NCBI GenBank assembly: GCA_030386875.1
Contig: CM059576.1
Coordinates: 13,768,058 to 13,832,057, forward strand
DNA length: 64,000 nt
Reading direction: 5' to 3'
Source: Morinoia aosen
Taxonomy: Eukaryota > Arthropoda > Malacostraca > Amphipoda > Talitridae
Part shown: one piece after another, positions 1-12,923 of the stretch
Layout: every line of letters starts with the position of its first letter
Numbering within the stretch: the first letter of the stretch is position 1
Notes under the pieces: model-generated
Told to the model about the DNA's origin: nothing
Seen by the model: the letters and a program-made list of their open reading frames with translations, nothing else
Database searches by the model: none
Translations under genes and position numbers: made by a program

Positions 1-2892
1 TTAAGGATCATCTTTTACAGTTTACCTACTGTCCTTTTATCAGCGGCGATTACTTTCCTTTTCGACTATCACCTTGGTTCGCGAGATATTTTCTTGATTT
101 GATATTTGTATGGGCAGGGTATATGGATTTCCTTGAGCATATTCGTCTTTTAGAAGTCGATACTTAATGTTGAAAAAAAATTTTCAGGGAAATACTTTTT
201 TTAGTTGAACGATGGTTCCATCTTTTATAAAAAATATTACATCTTGTTATTGGGTGTTGATTGTTGCTGGCATATTTATTAAAAACACGTTAATCGCATA
301 TTTTACTTCGTTGACGCTCCAGCGGATTCAAAAATGATGTACAGATACGATTGAGTTAAGCTCATTTGTTAAGTTCAATTAATTTTGTATTGACGTCAAT
401 GTCTGATACGATTATCACGATTTCGGTTTTGGAAAAAAGGGAGAAAAATACTCATATATTACCAACAAACACTCGAGTGGTTCACGGTCTTCATTGATCA
501 AAATTGAATATTTTTTTGACGAGCCACTGCGCTCGGGTTAGATTAGGTTTGCGAAATTTGAAGATGATTACTCAAAATTATTAAACGACTCTCAGTACAG
601 GTGAACTAGTATTTATTTCCGTTGTCATGACCAAGCTGTCATTTCGCACAGTGCAATTCAGTTCTACAGACGAAACTTTACTTTTTGAAATTAATTTGAC
701 AAGATTTGCTTCGAACCTAATTTTCCTGGCCAGAGGAGCAAAAAGGAATATAATGAATTAACAATATTACAAACTATTCGTGAAGCAAGTAATCAGGGAT
801 ATAATCATAATTTGAACATCAGGAATTTGATATAAGCGAGTTTTTATTTGTTGGATAAAAAGTTCATCTATGTTATTTCTGTCTTATGATACTATTTTGC
901 AGAGTATATTTTGTCTTGAAATACGAGCTGGTTAGTAGATTCGTGAATTGCGTTACAATTCTCGTTCATATTAGCAGTGTTAAAGATTTCGTATAGTAAC
1001 TTTTCTCTCTTGTTCGATGTACATTTTGTGTCGTGGACTTTATTGCTGAATTATTGTTTAATGCTCACGATTTCTCTTTTGACACTCGTGAAACATAAAA
1101 TTTGCGTGTTTCCACCAGTGGCTGAATGACCAAACACAATACTTGCAGTTAACATGTGATAATAGAAACTTGATATTCGTTTCTTTGAAAATGAATGTGC
1201 AGCTGTCTTTTACATGTAAAAATGTCAAATCCTAGTGCAAATGTATTAAATCTCAGATGATAATTTGATAAAAAAATAGATTACATATCCATGCCTCAAT
1301 TTATTAGCCAGAAGTACTTCAAATGCTAGGTAGAACCCCTGATTCCGTAAAATTCGGACAAAAGTGATCTTCGTTTCTGTTGTTCGATAATGGTGCGATT
1401 TTTACTTTAAATTACTGTTAACATATTTTTATCTCAGCTTCCACAGCTGAGATTATTTTACACAGCGACAGCCAGCAAAGGGACGACCCGTAGTATGGAC
1501 GCGTGAATGAGTTTACCTACCATGTGTCAGGTGTATTTTAAATTTTTAATTTACCTACTCTTATTATTTTGCGCTAACATTTTTACGTCGAAATTGAAGA
1601 ACTGATATAACTGGAGACCATTGCATAGCTGTTTTATCAGTTGTCAGATAGTTTTTTCGTATGTTACGTATGAGATAAAAATCAATTCTGATTTTACCAA
1701 GTAAAACGTTAAAATAACCTGCCACTCAATGGAATGGATGCCTGTATTCTAGTATTCCTACTTTTTTTGAATGAGCATGTCTTCGACATTTTATTTCCCA
1801 CGTACGTAACCTTCAGACAAAAAACGTAAATGCTAATTCAAGTCATTAGATTATTTATTTAGGTATGACTTTTCATCAATAACATTTGTCAATTATGTGT
1901 TATTGAAATTTTTTCCGAAGTTATCGTTAATGTGCAATCTAGGGAATTCGAAGATAACATGACGAAAATACTTTTTGAGCAATTTCTATGAACTTCGAAT
2001 ATAAATTTACGAAGGAAAAGGGCGCAAACACTTCAGCTTCGACCTGATGACTTGTGCTTTGGCAACATTAGATTTCGGCACATCCTAATTTCCGCGCTAA
2101 ATAGTCCATTTTCTTAAAGTAGTTTGATTATGTCTTATAGATTACAAAAGCTTGAATTAAGGAAGTTATTTAGTTATTAAATAATTCCGACTTTATTTCT
2201 TTCCACGATAGCTACTTCACTTAGTTTCAATGAAACAAGTATTAAATTTAGTTGATTACATTTTACGCAAACGTCAGATTAGCGTTCAAGCAAAATTGTA
2301 GAGCTAAAACTCTGGGAGACTTTATATTCTGTTTACTAATATTGGTCAATTTGCCTGTAAACTAATGTAAATGAATGGTTGAGGGTAATTTCTCAGTGTT
2401 GCAACGTTCATGGTTTCGGCATTAACTCAAATTAACGGGTCGGTTTCTAATCTTCCAGTAGCCGGTATTTATGACACATAAATGAATTTCAATGATAATT
2501 GTTTCATCGTTTCCTATTTGTATTGAACTCATGGCTTTCATGATGAGTTGACATAACTTGAGTTATGGGAAATAAAAATTACACCAGCTCCACAGAAGCT
2601 GTCCTGACAAGTCACAGGAGTGTAATACTTAACCAATTAGCTTCCTTACTGGTTCCATGTTAGAAAATGATTTATTTTCTGTTTACCCCGTAGCATTAGT
2701 CCTAATTAAGGAAATAATTTGGTAGGTTTAGCAGCAAAAAAAACTTTGATCAGTCGTTGCATGGTATGCTAGAGCGAAACGCGCGATAAATTGCAGGTGT
2801 CTATGTCCATGAATCAATTCAGTTGAGTGCGTTTCGGAGATTGTCCTTCTAGGAGAAAAATATGAGGTTCCGAGCTGATAGGTAGGCCTTGA
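1..2892. other. AT-rich spacer, no gene seen
   Basis: About 2.9 kb of AT-rich sequence with stops in all frames. I see no long open frame, no recognisable domain, no tRNA-like fold and no obvious long tandem or inverted repeat. It could be intron or intergenic DNA. Confidence 0.6.
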
Positions 2893-3942
2893 TAGCGATG
2901 TACCGATACCATTTTTTTGGCCGATACCGATACTCCGATACTTGGAAATACCGATACTTCGACTGATACTACACCGATACTTTTTGCAATTATATTAAAA
3001 TGAAACCATTATAAGCCCTACATGTTTGTTGAAAAGAAATTATTTACTAATATATCTAATAATATAACAATAGTGGCAATAAAATTTTCGATTAGGAATT
3101 ATAAAACTGCTATTGCTATGTTAACTATATTGTTGAGAAAACTAAGTGAAATCCATACGATAGATATGTGTTTCTAATCGTATTGCAACGTAATGTAGAC
3201 TAGCTATAATAGCAACTGGTTCTAAAAGTGGATCAAAACAATAATTTCTTTACAACATGATTATCATTTTCGTGTGTTCCACACCAAAATACATACTTTG
3301 GCGAAAAGAAAACATTAAAAACCCCTAAACCGAAAACATCCACAAACACAACCCCAACAATAAGTTTGTTCGTGAATTTTTCAAACATCTTAAGATAGAA
3401 GAAACCTGCACGATTCGCAATGTACGGCGATTTACCTGCTAAATTAAAATGAAATTATTAGCTTCGTAATATTTGACAATATTCAAGCTAAAGTAAAATG
3501 AAATTTTCAGCCACTCCTAAATTAAATTTATAAAAACCTTAAAATGCACCTTCAATTTTATTTGATTTTTGTTTGCCTGTCATATTCTATAAATAATGGA
3601 AATTGGGTCAATCTATATAGGTTTTAGTTGTAAAAGAATAATAATTTTATGTCGCTACTAACTATTCATGCTACTTGGCTATCACTTACAGACCGTACGT
3701 GCCTCATCAGGAATTCAAAGGAGTTAATTCAGTTAGCGGGCCTGATTAAACACTGTAATTTAACAGTTACCTAACTAATTTACTATTTATGAATAGACAC
3801 TTTATTTGATAACACTTTTACTTCCATGATTTATGACCTTCATATATATGATGAAATACGTATTATTGGAAAGTATCGGCCGAATTTTGCCGATACCGAA
3901 ACCACTAAAAATGACCGAAACAGATACATCGGTACATCACCA
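2893..3942. mobile_element. non-autonomous hAT-like element (MITE)
   Basis: The two ends carry the inverted motif GATGTACCGAT (left, after TAGC) and ATCGGTACATC (right, before ACCA). Both ends also carry clusters of CCGATAC-type words (for example CCGATACCGATACTCCGAT on the left and GTATCGGCC / GCCGATACCGAAACC on the right), resembling subterminal transposase-binding repeats. The roughly 1 kb between them has no transposase-like frame. Ends rich in short subterminal repeats with a short TIR are typical of hAT elements, but I cannot find a convincing 8-bp target duplication, so the exact borders and the superfamily are inferred. Confidence 0.5.
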
Positions 3943-6900
3943 GACATGAGAACCATTTTTATCGGTTCACTGCTATTCTGTTTTTCAGCACATTTTTTCC
4001 AACTTAAACCTTGTTTCATGAGCTTTTTGCTCAACTTCTATGCATCTTGTGGATAGATTCCGTGTTCCGTGATGCTTCTCATTGGATCGTCATAGTTGCG
4101 GATAGAGAGGCTTGAACTAACATCTAAACAAAACTACAGAGATTGTACTTGAATGTTTCTTGGGCACCAAGTTCTCGAAGGATAGTTAGTACTCTCGCAT
4201 GGTTGACCTTCGCTGTAAAGAGTGTAGGATGGTGGAAAGGCTGTTTGCGACATCGACAAAAGAAGTGACTCAACGAATGTATCGCAATTATTGATACTAA
4301 GTAATCGTTTTTTTTGCCAAGCCTATTCTGTTTCCCCTCTCTAATTAATGGCTAATTTGTGGACGTCACTCGGATTTCGTACGGTTAACCATTTCCATAA
4401 GCGCCCACGAGTCTGCGTTGTTTCGGCAGGATTTGATCTCATTGTGGAGTATAGGCATTTTGATTTTTCTTGCCGAAGCAGACTGTTACGGAATTCTATC
4501 GACTTGTGAGCATTCAAAAACATAGGATTTAGCTGAATGTCAACTTTTGTGTGTACTTATTCATGAATATAATTGCAGAATGGCGAACATATTTTGCACG
4601 GACACAGCCTCATCGGGACAATCCTATGGTTTGCGAATAGTTGGAGCCCCAGGGATCGGATGAAGAAGAATCAGCCTCTCATCTTTGGGCGGCTCCACTG
4701 ACAAATTCAACGAAACTCTGGGTAAGCTACTGAACTAGTATCACTTGATACAGATTTGATAGTAGCAGCACACTGGTGTTAGCAGAATAGCTCTAAATAA
4801 GTTTCCTGTAGAAAGGAATATCAGTAGTGTGGTATAATTTTAAATATCATAAAAATATTTAGCTATAGTAGTGAAGTGCACGCAACGCTGTTCCAGTTAT
4901 AATTAAAAGTAAGCTTATTCTTGGAAAGCTGACAAATTTTTCCGTCGATGAAATGAAGGATCAACCCCAGTCGGAAAATTATGATACCCACTGGACCCGT
5001 GTAGACATTCACGATTGGTTTGTTCAATACAATTTTATGGCTCAATAAATTCTACTTGAACCTGAACTCACTCAACCAGAATGTGTTAACTCAAATAATT
5101 ATTTTTCCGAGTTTACTTCATTTTATGATTCAATAAGGGAAATAAGTGAATCTGAACTATCAAAACAAATTTACCCTAATCTAACTTGAACCTAACCTAA
5201 CCTACCTTCATCCATCGTAAAGTATTCAAGTATTTGGACGGAAACTTGGCAACCCCCTGCTTTTTTACTCGAAAAATATCAACACGATTGAAATTTTTAA
5301 TATTGCAATTCGAAATATCAATGCACCTGTACTTACATAATCGAATCTAACCACACTTAATTAGGTAATTTTCCTAATTTAACTTCATTCATCATAGACT
5401 GTTCGAATCGAAACCCGTGGACCAGTGCTTTGTGCTTACATTACTGTAAGCTTGTTAAAAAATATTTTTTTTACGTTGAGATTCGTAAAACCAGAAAGAT
5501 TAAACATTCGACGTAATGTATAAATTCTGATGGTCTTATCCCATTCATATACGATATAAGTTGAAACGCTATACATACTTTCATAACCATGATACTACCC
5601 TCCTAAAAAGGAGCTTGAATTTACAGCTGTTGAAACCGTTTGAAGAACTTCTGATCCGCGACAAAATTTCCCCGTGGAACCAATTGTTTTGAAACCAGAA
5701 TGATATGAGTAAAACTTAAGTCCAAAAAATTTTTGCTCGGATATAAGCATAAAAAACAAGTTATTGGGAAAAGAAAGGGTTTTGGGGCACTAGTGAAATC
5801 GAAATTTCTAAACACAGAATTTTAGAGGAAAGTAAGTTATTTCAATTGCTCTTCGACGCAGGAAACGTTGCTTCATAAATTACATGAAAATAATTTCAAA
5901 TATGTCAAATCGTTATTTTTAAGAAATCTTTCAAGTAATAGTAAAAATTTATTTTTTTCACTTTAAAAGCATCATATCAATAACTGGACGTTTATCCAAA
6001 ATCTCTTCGGTCTCAGTTCAGTAAATTTAATTGCCAATATAATGAGCCCTTAAACAAGTCGCTACGTCGATAAACGAGAAAGAGGTTCAATTTTCAGTGC
6101 AGTTATACAAACAAATAGGTGTTAAGTTTGAGAGGAAAGTTACAATCTAATAGTGTCGTTGATACGGTGACTTGTGCAGGCTTTAAATTGCGAGGAATGT
6201 TTTTTCATAGGAATGATTTAGGATTGCTACAGTGCTCATCGATTTAATAAAGTGTAACGGTCATACTAAGTACAGAAACTAACTAACTCAGGGTCAGAGA
6301 GAATTATAATAAAACAAATTTCACTCCAGAGTACCCCGTGCACCGAAATGAAGGTGAAAGGGCTTCTCTGAAAGAGCTACAACGGTGGTGTCGTTTTAGA
6401 TTATGAACGAATGCATTAAAAAAAGAGTGGGAGTAACATTTCGAATGGAACTTTGTTATCCGCACTGTTATTAGTTCAATTAAAAATTAAATTCCCCAAA
6501 TTTAATATTGGGATCGATTTCTCAAGTCACTCGATTGTCATCTTGGTGTTACTCGTTATCCCATGGCTTAACGTCTGGCAGTTAACGAAAATTATAAGTT
6601 TATATCCTAATTTTCATTCACCTTAAGCATTTATAACATAGATTGATCTTTTTCATCGAATGCGTGCGACTGCATCAAAAAAAAAACTTCATCTGGTCTC
6701 ACGTCTTCAACACACGGTCATTCCTCGCTTTATTTTAAGAGTTCGGGCACATGCATATTGGACATCAAATAACATGCTAGCGTGAGTTAGGATTCTATAT
6801 CATTAACTGAGCGGCGTGGAGTCCTCAGCTTTGGAGAGTGTCGCACGGCTTTTCCTATGCTTTAAAGATTTTAATCATATGTGCCCATAAGGCTCCTTCT

Positions 6901-7191
6901 AGGCTTCATATCTTATTTTGTATGTCTTCGTCATTTTTATCATCAACTTTTTTCTATATAATTTAATGCTCTATAGGTATGTTTAATTGAAGTTTTCATT
7001 TCAATTTTTATGACGGTGGACTTTCTAGATTTTAACTCCTGGTATAACTTATAAATGTTTCATAATTCCTAATAGTTCAAATGCGAGTGGAGGATACAGT
7101 AAGATGGCTTAGAGCTTTTGTGTTAAACATCGATTTCCTTCGTTTTATTGAAATTAATGGACTGCAGTCATCATTGTTGCCTCATTTCCAG
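3943..7191. other. AT-rich spacer with one candidate exon
   Basis: Mostly AT-rich sequence without recognisable coding. It contains the exon-like segment at 4579-4721 listed separately and a short degenerate CCTAA/TTAGG-type stretch at about 5170-5206 (several CCTAA words in a row), a common interspersed motif in arthropod DNA. Confidence 0.5.
4579..4721 (+). other. candidate internal exon (coding status unclear)
   Basis: The segment is preceded by an acceptor-like AATATAATTGCAG and followed by a strong donor, GG|GTAAGC. It is GC-richer than its surroundings. One frame (two bases, then 47 codons) reads through except for a single TAG near the middle, and its second half is acidic and Ser/Ala-rich. 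The isolated stop means it is either non-coding, from a pseudogene, or chance. I do not recognise the product. Its end phase does not fit the next candidate exon at 7192, so the two are not obviously consecutive coding exons. Confidence 0.3.
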
Positions 7192-7265
7192 AAAGCGGTG
7201 AAAACGAAGAGATGAGGATTGCCCTAGCTGAGCCCTTCCCGAGGAGACCAACATTGCAAATGACG
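7192..7265 (+). other. candidate internal coding exon
   Basis: A 74-bp segment lies between a good acceptor (pyrimidine-rich CTCATTTCCAG) and a good donor (ACG|GTGAGAG). One frame is open throughout (two bases, then 24 codons), starting with acidic residues and continuing into a Pro/Arg-containing stretch. Base composition is GC-richer than the flanks. I do not recognise the protein, and the exon is too short for family assignment. It may be a host exon on the plus strand. Confidence 0.35.
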
Positions 7266-7693
7266 GTGAGAGTAATGAGTATGTCATTACCTAATAAATT
7301 ATTGTTCCCCAGATTGTGCAAGATAACGCAATAGATCTGTTCTTGAGCAAGTGAAAAAAAATTAGTTTACCAAATAACAAGTTTTGCCACCTAGTCTTCA
7401 ACATACATCAATTTGTTGAAAATTTGTGTGTGCCATGTGATGTTATCCCATTCCTTACCACCAAATAATTATTCCAGATTGATGAATTTTGCTGTAGTAG
7501 CTAGCTAGTTTAGGTCCCATTAAGAGACGAACAAAGCGATTTCGCGTTACGTAGCAAGTTATGAGTAACACGGTACGAGGTGGGAGTGTGGGACGAGTCC
7601 TAATGGGTTTCCGAGGGTTCGATCTTTCATTTTCAGAACTTCCTTAGGGTGAATAAAGCGATCGAAATGGAGTTTCCTTTTTACTGTAGGAAT

Positions 7694-7859
7694 GAAATTG
7701 CACACACACTACATTTCACTGCACTTTTACTTGTTGAACACAAATCCCATTCTCAAAAAATGTTTATTTTTGGGCAAGAAATACAAAAATTTGCAGTTTA
7801 CCTTTTAGAAAACAAATTGCACACACATTACATTTTGCTGCACATTTACTCGTTGTGGA
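7694..7859. repeat. direct repeat pair, 119-bp offset
   Basis: A block of about 47 bp starting AAATTGCACACACACTACAT (7695) recurs, with a few changes, 119 bp further on (7814). The second copy overlaps the last codons of the piggyBac transposase remnant. It may be an element-end duplication or subterminal repeat of that transposon. Confidence 0.6.
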
Positions 7860-9905
7860 ACTCCCAGAAGCAGTCGACAGAGAGGAACAAGTTACGCTTG
7901 GGGCAAAAGTAAGTGGACCTGTTGTCGCAAGGGCGCTCGCTCTCTGTGCACTTCTTGCACCTTCCCCTGTGCCCCTTCTAGTGCTTTTTGATGCGGTGGC
8001 TGACGTTGTCGTACCTCACGTCGGTGAAGAGTTTCGTGAACATCTTCAGCTTATTGTGCAGCGGCGTAGACACATCTGCCTAGAAAGGGTGAGGGAATAC
8101 TTACCGTGGCACTTGACGAGCCCCTCCACCAGATTCCTCATACAGTTGAGATGGGTGTGCTGACACTTGCTGAAGGCAATTCCATGTGCAGTGAGTGCAA
8201 TGTTCCTCAGGCGCCAGGCGTTTATGGCCGCTACATTGACGGACCAGGGAACAAAGCCAAACCACCCACTATTTTTTTTTTTTGACTGAGCAGCGGTACA
8301 GGGCTACAATCCAGTCCAGCAGGTCTACTTACTGACCTGCTTGTTGATGAGCGATCAAGTCAGGCCTGTTGATGAAGACCTGTTCGCCGGCTTCTTCGCA
8401 GTACCTTTTGGCTTACCATTGGCTGGGTTCATCGCCCTTTCCTCGGTTTTCTTGGTCACGTTGTGGATGTTGCTCGCCACGTAGACAGCCTGTTATCCCT
8501 CCAGACTGTTCATACCTCGTCCTCCTTGTATACACACCTAGAGGCGCCCCTCTATCTTCTAGCCAGTTTTAGCATCGGGGAGGAGCACGCGGAGAAGATT
8601 GTGCTTTCGGATGGTCCCTGTTCCACCAATGCCAAGGTTTGACAACTTCTGCAGCAGGGGGAAGGTGAGCAAGTATTCGAAGTATATCGCATAGCCACGC
8701 TGCACGCCGGCTTTCTCAACTTCCTCATTACCATGTTGGAACCCTGGCCGAGCCCGATGTTGACGATGGCGGTGTCGGCCCCCAGTAGGGCTCGAAGTAA
8801 AACCCAGGCCGTCAGCTGAGCAGATAACCCACACCTTGATGCCGAACCTAATTGGCTTGCCCTGATGAACTGCTTTGTATTGTGGCGATCAGAGAAGGGG
8901 ATCATTGACTCGTCGACGGAAAAGAAGCGGATGAGGTTGGTGTATTTGGAGGCCTGCTTGTTGAGGTTCTTGAAGATTGGCCGGACCTTCTAGTATCTGA
9001 CTGTTATTTGTCTGTTATTTGGCTTGACAATTGTCTGCATAGTGAAGGCAACTGAGAATCCTTTCAAACTTGATTTTGCTGATGTTTTCCGCAACAATTT
9101 TGTAGTACACGTCGTCCCTCTGCTCCCAGTAGAGGGGGCGGGAGGGCAGAGAGTATACCGAGAGAGCATCATGACTGCCCTCGACGATACGCACATTGAT
9201 CACGGTTAGACCGTTCTGCCATTTGGCCCACGTCTTGCTTTTGGGCTGCTTGGCATAGAGCCTTGACTGCTCAACGACCTGCTCCATGAACTCATGTGGC
9301 ACCATCTATTTGTTGAACCGTATGGGGGAGTCAATAACAATGCTCTGAAGGTGCTGCCAGTTCGGGTTAACCTCGTCCAACGTGAACTCAAGGATCTCAG
9401 TGCCGACTTTCTTTTTGTCCTACTTATGCCAGCCGTCGTCATCCTTAGGCTGAGGTTCAGCCTGTGGTAATTTGCCCTCACGGGCAAAATCACCTCGGGC
9501 GACGGGCTGATGTGCAGCTCTGCCTCGACGAGCAGTTGCATCAGCTGCACCTCACTGCTCTCCTTCTCTCTGCTCTGGCTCGTTATCTTCCGAGTGATCC
9601 CCTCTGGCGGGACTGGTGTCACTCTCGTCGTCAGTGTCAATTTCCCTCATACCAATAATCTGGGGCGTCTTGGTGGCCACGTTGCCCAATTCAGGAAGAG
9701 AAAGTAGAATGATGCGAGGCAGGACATCTGGGTTCACAGATTGAACATTCTCAACATCCTCGTCATCATCGTCGTACAGTCAGTGTCGCCAATCTATTCA
9801 GGCGATTGCAGGTACACTCGGTACTCCTGTGTTCTTTTCCTCCAACGCGTCGTCGGAGGCGAAGCGCAGGTCTAGAATTTCATTTGTAGTGAGGTTTTTC
9901 GACTT
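7846..9905 (-). pseudogene. piggyBac-like transposase, decayed
   Basis: DDE transposase of the piggyBac (TTAA-inserting) superfamily, read on the minus strand. From N to C terminus I see an acidic N-terminal region (about 9890-9560), the segment leading to WQNGLTVINV, a YWEQRD...ILSCLHYAD block (9015-9305), the catalytic block around VDESMIPF (about 8890), GKPIRFGIKVW (about 8850), LDWIVALYR (about 8310), and a Cys-rich C-terminal zinc domain with CKKC...C...FCPK...CFWEFH ending at the TAA at 7846-7848. The domain order matches full-length family members. It is broken by several in-frame stops (for example just before 9305, and in the zinc domain near 7980) and by a frameshift between the DESM and KPIRFG blocks, so it cannot make protein. 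Terminal inverted repeats and TTAA duplications were not located with confidence. Confidence 0.85.
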
Positions 9906-12900
9906 GAAACAATTATACTGTATGATAGAACGCTTGGTCAAAACGGGAAGACTTGAAAAAGCGCAAGAAAAAAATCACTGAGCCATCGGAAACCCACCGG
10001 GACTTTGAAGTCCCACAAATTTCAATTGACGATTATTAGCATACAAATGAATTTTTCAGTATAAAACTTTTCATGAATAAATACTAGGTACAAAACGTGT
10101 CAATGAGAACAAAACCATTAGTTGAAATTATTAACTTGTAGAGGAGAAACTTGACTTTGCAGCCGCTCCCAATACTCCTTTTTATGCGACATTCTGGAAC
10201 TTCGTGTGCGAAGGGATGAGGTCACTTCCGGCTCCAAGTCTATAAATATTGAGTACTTCTACCCCGGCCATTATATTATTACTGCTCGTGTAAAACATCG
10301 AAAAACATTGAAATATTCATGTTAAAAAAGTGGGACATTAAATTCCCGATGGTACGGAATGGGTCAATATTGATGAACTAAGAACATACATACTAAGCAA
10401 CAAAACGGGCAACCATCCGCCTTTTGAATCACTTGTAGTTATGCGATTGGGTACAGGATAAAGTAAATAGATTGGGTACAGGATAACCGTAAACCGCCTA
10501 CCTAATCATTCGGCCCCTGGAAATATAGTTTCGTGATAAATTAAAGGTAAATCACGAATAATTTGCGCCAGAACCTAGACGGAACTGACATTTTATGCCG
10601 GTTAAATACAACAGGTTTTTAGTTTTCGAAAGTTATTTCCGTTAGAAAGGGCAATCCATGAATATCGCTCGAGAGAAAGTTCAGCATCGAATTAGTCGTC
10701 TCCATGAGAAAAAATTCATCGCAATGGTAGACGACCGTCTAGAAATTTGAAAAAGTCCAATGAACCATTACATTGTATACACAAAGCCTATGCACTGTAC
10801 TGATCTGAAAAAATTGTAGGTCCCGTCAACATTTGCAGTCACTTAGCCATTCATGAGTGAGACGTTCAGACGTTTAAGTTTTCTTATAAAATCATTTCTG
10901 AAATGAAATAACCCATTATAATTATGAATTTCTTCTAGCTAGTCACACTCATACGAATTAATTTTTGAATTGAGCATTTAACTCAACGGCAACACAATGA
11001 ATGTCAAAATTTGCGTTTACAAAAAAAAATAATATTTCTTGGCACGATTTTTATAAAATAACCCCTCAAGGGGACACACTGTGATGATGGGATCTTGCAT
11101 TTCTAGAGAGAGCATGTGAGGGTTACGGCTAATGGTTTAGGTAGGCTTCGTGTCGTTGAAATAGAGAGATTCTGACTCGTTGAAAGCCATGTTCAGTTCA
11201 TGGTTCCTCTTTTCTCGGCGCTGACATTTTTTTCTGAAATTTCAATCAATTTTTCTGAAACTTATTTCCTGACTGGCTCTATGTGCAGGGAGGCTGCGGG
11301 GAAATACTCGTGTTCATAGAGGATTGAAAGAAGTATCCAGCCATAAAATTTGGTTCAATATATGACATAAATTCGAACCATAACTAATTTCTCATCAGTT
11401 GGCTCTCCTAACACTTTGGCTGCGGTAGATAAAACTGGAGTTTAATATTTATCTCAAATTTAAAGTCGATGTTTGTCAGTAATGTTGATAATAGCGAGCA
11501 TTAACTGGACCGTGCCTTCATTGAGTTTTCATTAAGTATTTATGAAGAATGAGCTTGTGGCTACTGGTCGATCAGCCGCTTACATTTATATGTTATGCTA
11601 CTGTTAGTATTTATTAGTATTGACTTGGATTGCAGGAAATGGCTCACGGCGCAGTCAAAGTGTTAAGAAACCTTCTTAATATTCTCCAGCGCAATCAGCC
11701 GGCTACTCAATACAGCCCGGCGCGTGGGTTCCACGTACAGTATTCCGGAGACGGGGGGAGGGAAATAATTTCACTTCTAATCACTACCTCTGCCCTGCAA
11801 AATGAGACTTTCATTAGGATGTCCTTTGTTGGTACACACCGCGTGTGTAGATTCCCATTGAAGTATTCATTCTTCTACAGGAATAATGATCACGTCGTGT
11901 TATGGCTAAATGTATGAGTAAAACATTCACAATCAAAATTGATAATGATAATATGTAATTAATAACTGGTGTATGTGTGAAATCCAATGGTAATAGTATC
12001 TACTATTTATGTGCAGTTTTGCCCAGAGACGTCGTAGATGCAGAGATGGAACCATCCAGAGTTCTGCACTGCTTCCTCGCTGCGGTTATTTCAAGTTATG
12101 GCAAGAAAGTCAACACTCCAGCACTTACTCATGGGAATCCTGTCATATCGCCTAAATTAAGATCTGTGATTTAAGCATCCAAATTCAATGAAAACTTAAC
12201 TTACTTTGATGCAACTCACTGGACGCCGTAGCTTTTAAATATATATGGTGCTTGGCTTCAGGGAGGTAAAATGACAGATCCTTTAGTTGAGAGATCCATT
12301 TTCCACTTCTCTTGAAATTGAAGATAAAACTTGGTTACTAAATCCTCAAAAAATTAAAATAATAACTTTGTTACTATGTTTGTAACGAACCTTGGATGTT
12401 CATTGCGGACATCTTGCCAGCAGCTTTATATTACTTTAAAAAGTTTTTCCCTCTTTAATCAAGTGCGCTGGATACCTCTCGTAAGACACTTTGAACAGAA
12501 CATGAACGGCTACACCTAGTGAACGGATTCCCCATTTGGGAGTTCGGGTCCTACAAATTTCTTATTCATTCATGTGGGAACACTTATGACGTAATTGAAG
12601 AGTTTGCCGTGCTTCTTCTTACATGATAATAAAAAAATATTTTTATTTGAGCTCTGAAGTGTAAAGATGAGAACCTTTACCGAAGATGAGCTCAATTTTT
12701 CTCCATGAATGGTCTTCTTGACCTGTGCGAAAAGAGCAGGAATTTGTTATGCCACTATTAATCTATATTCGTATCGACTTGGATTGCAGGAAAATCTTTT
12801 CCAATATGTAGAGGTCATGCATATGCCATAGTTTATTGATTGGTAGTCAAGTGTTGTAGGTATTTTTTAAAACTTCATTGAGAAACGATGTTCATTTAGA

Positions 12901-12923
12901 ACTTTAAGCACGTAGTACATGTA
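9906..12923. other. AT-rich spacer, weak exon-like segment only
   Basis: No recognisable domain. One acceptor-like site followed by an open frame lies at about 11636 (listed separately). The intron-end-like sequence before it recurs at about 12745-12795. Confidence 0.5.
11636..11780 (+). other. possible first coding exon with mitochondrial-like leader
   Basis: Following an acceptor-like GACTTGGATTGCAG, an ATG at 11639-11641 opens a frame whose first 35 or so residues are basic and hydrophobic with few acids and an ARGFH-type stretch, resembling a mitochondrial targeting peptide. The 3' limit of the exon is not clear: no convincing donor is seen before the frame loses coding character at about 11770. 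I do not recognise the protein. It may equally be a chance open frame. Confidence 0.2.

Noticed and set aside
8041..8140. Tiny intron (GTAAGT...CTAG) in the piggyBac remnant
   Set aside because: At about 25 nt it is too short to be spliced, and the gene is a pseudogene; the splice-like ends are probably chance.
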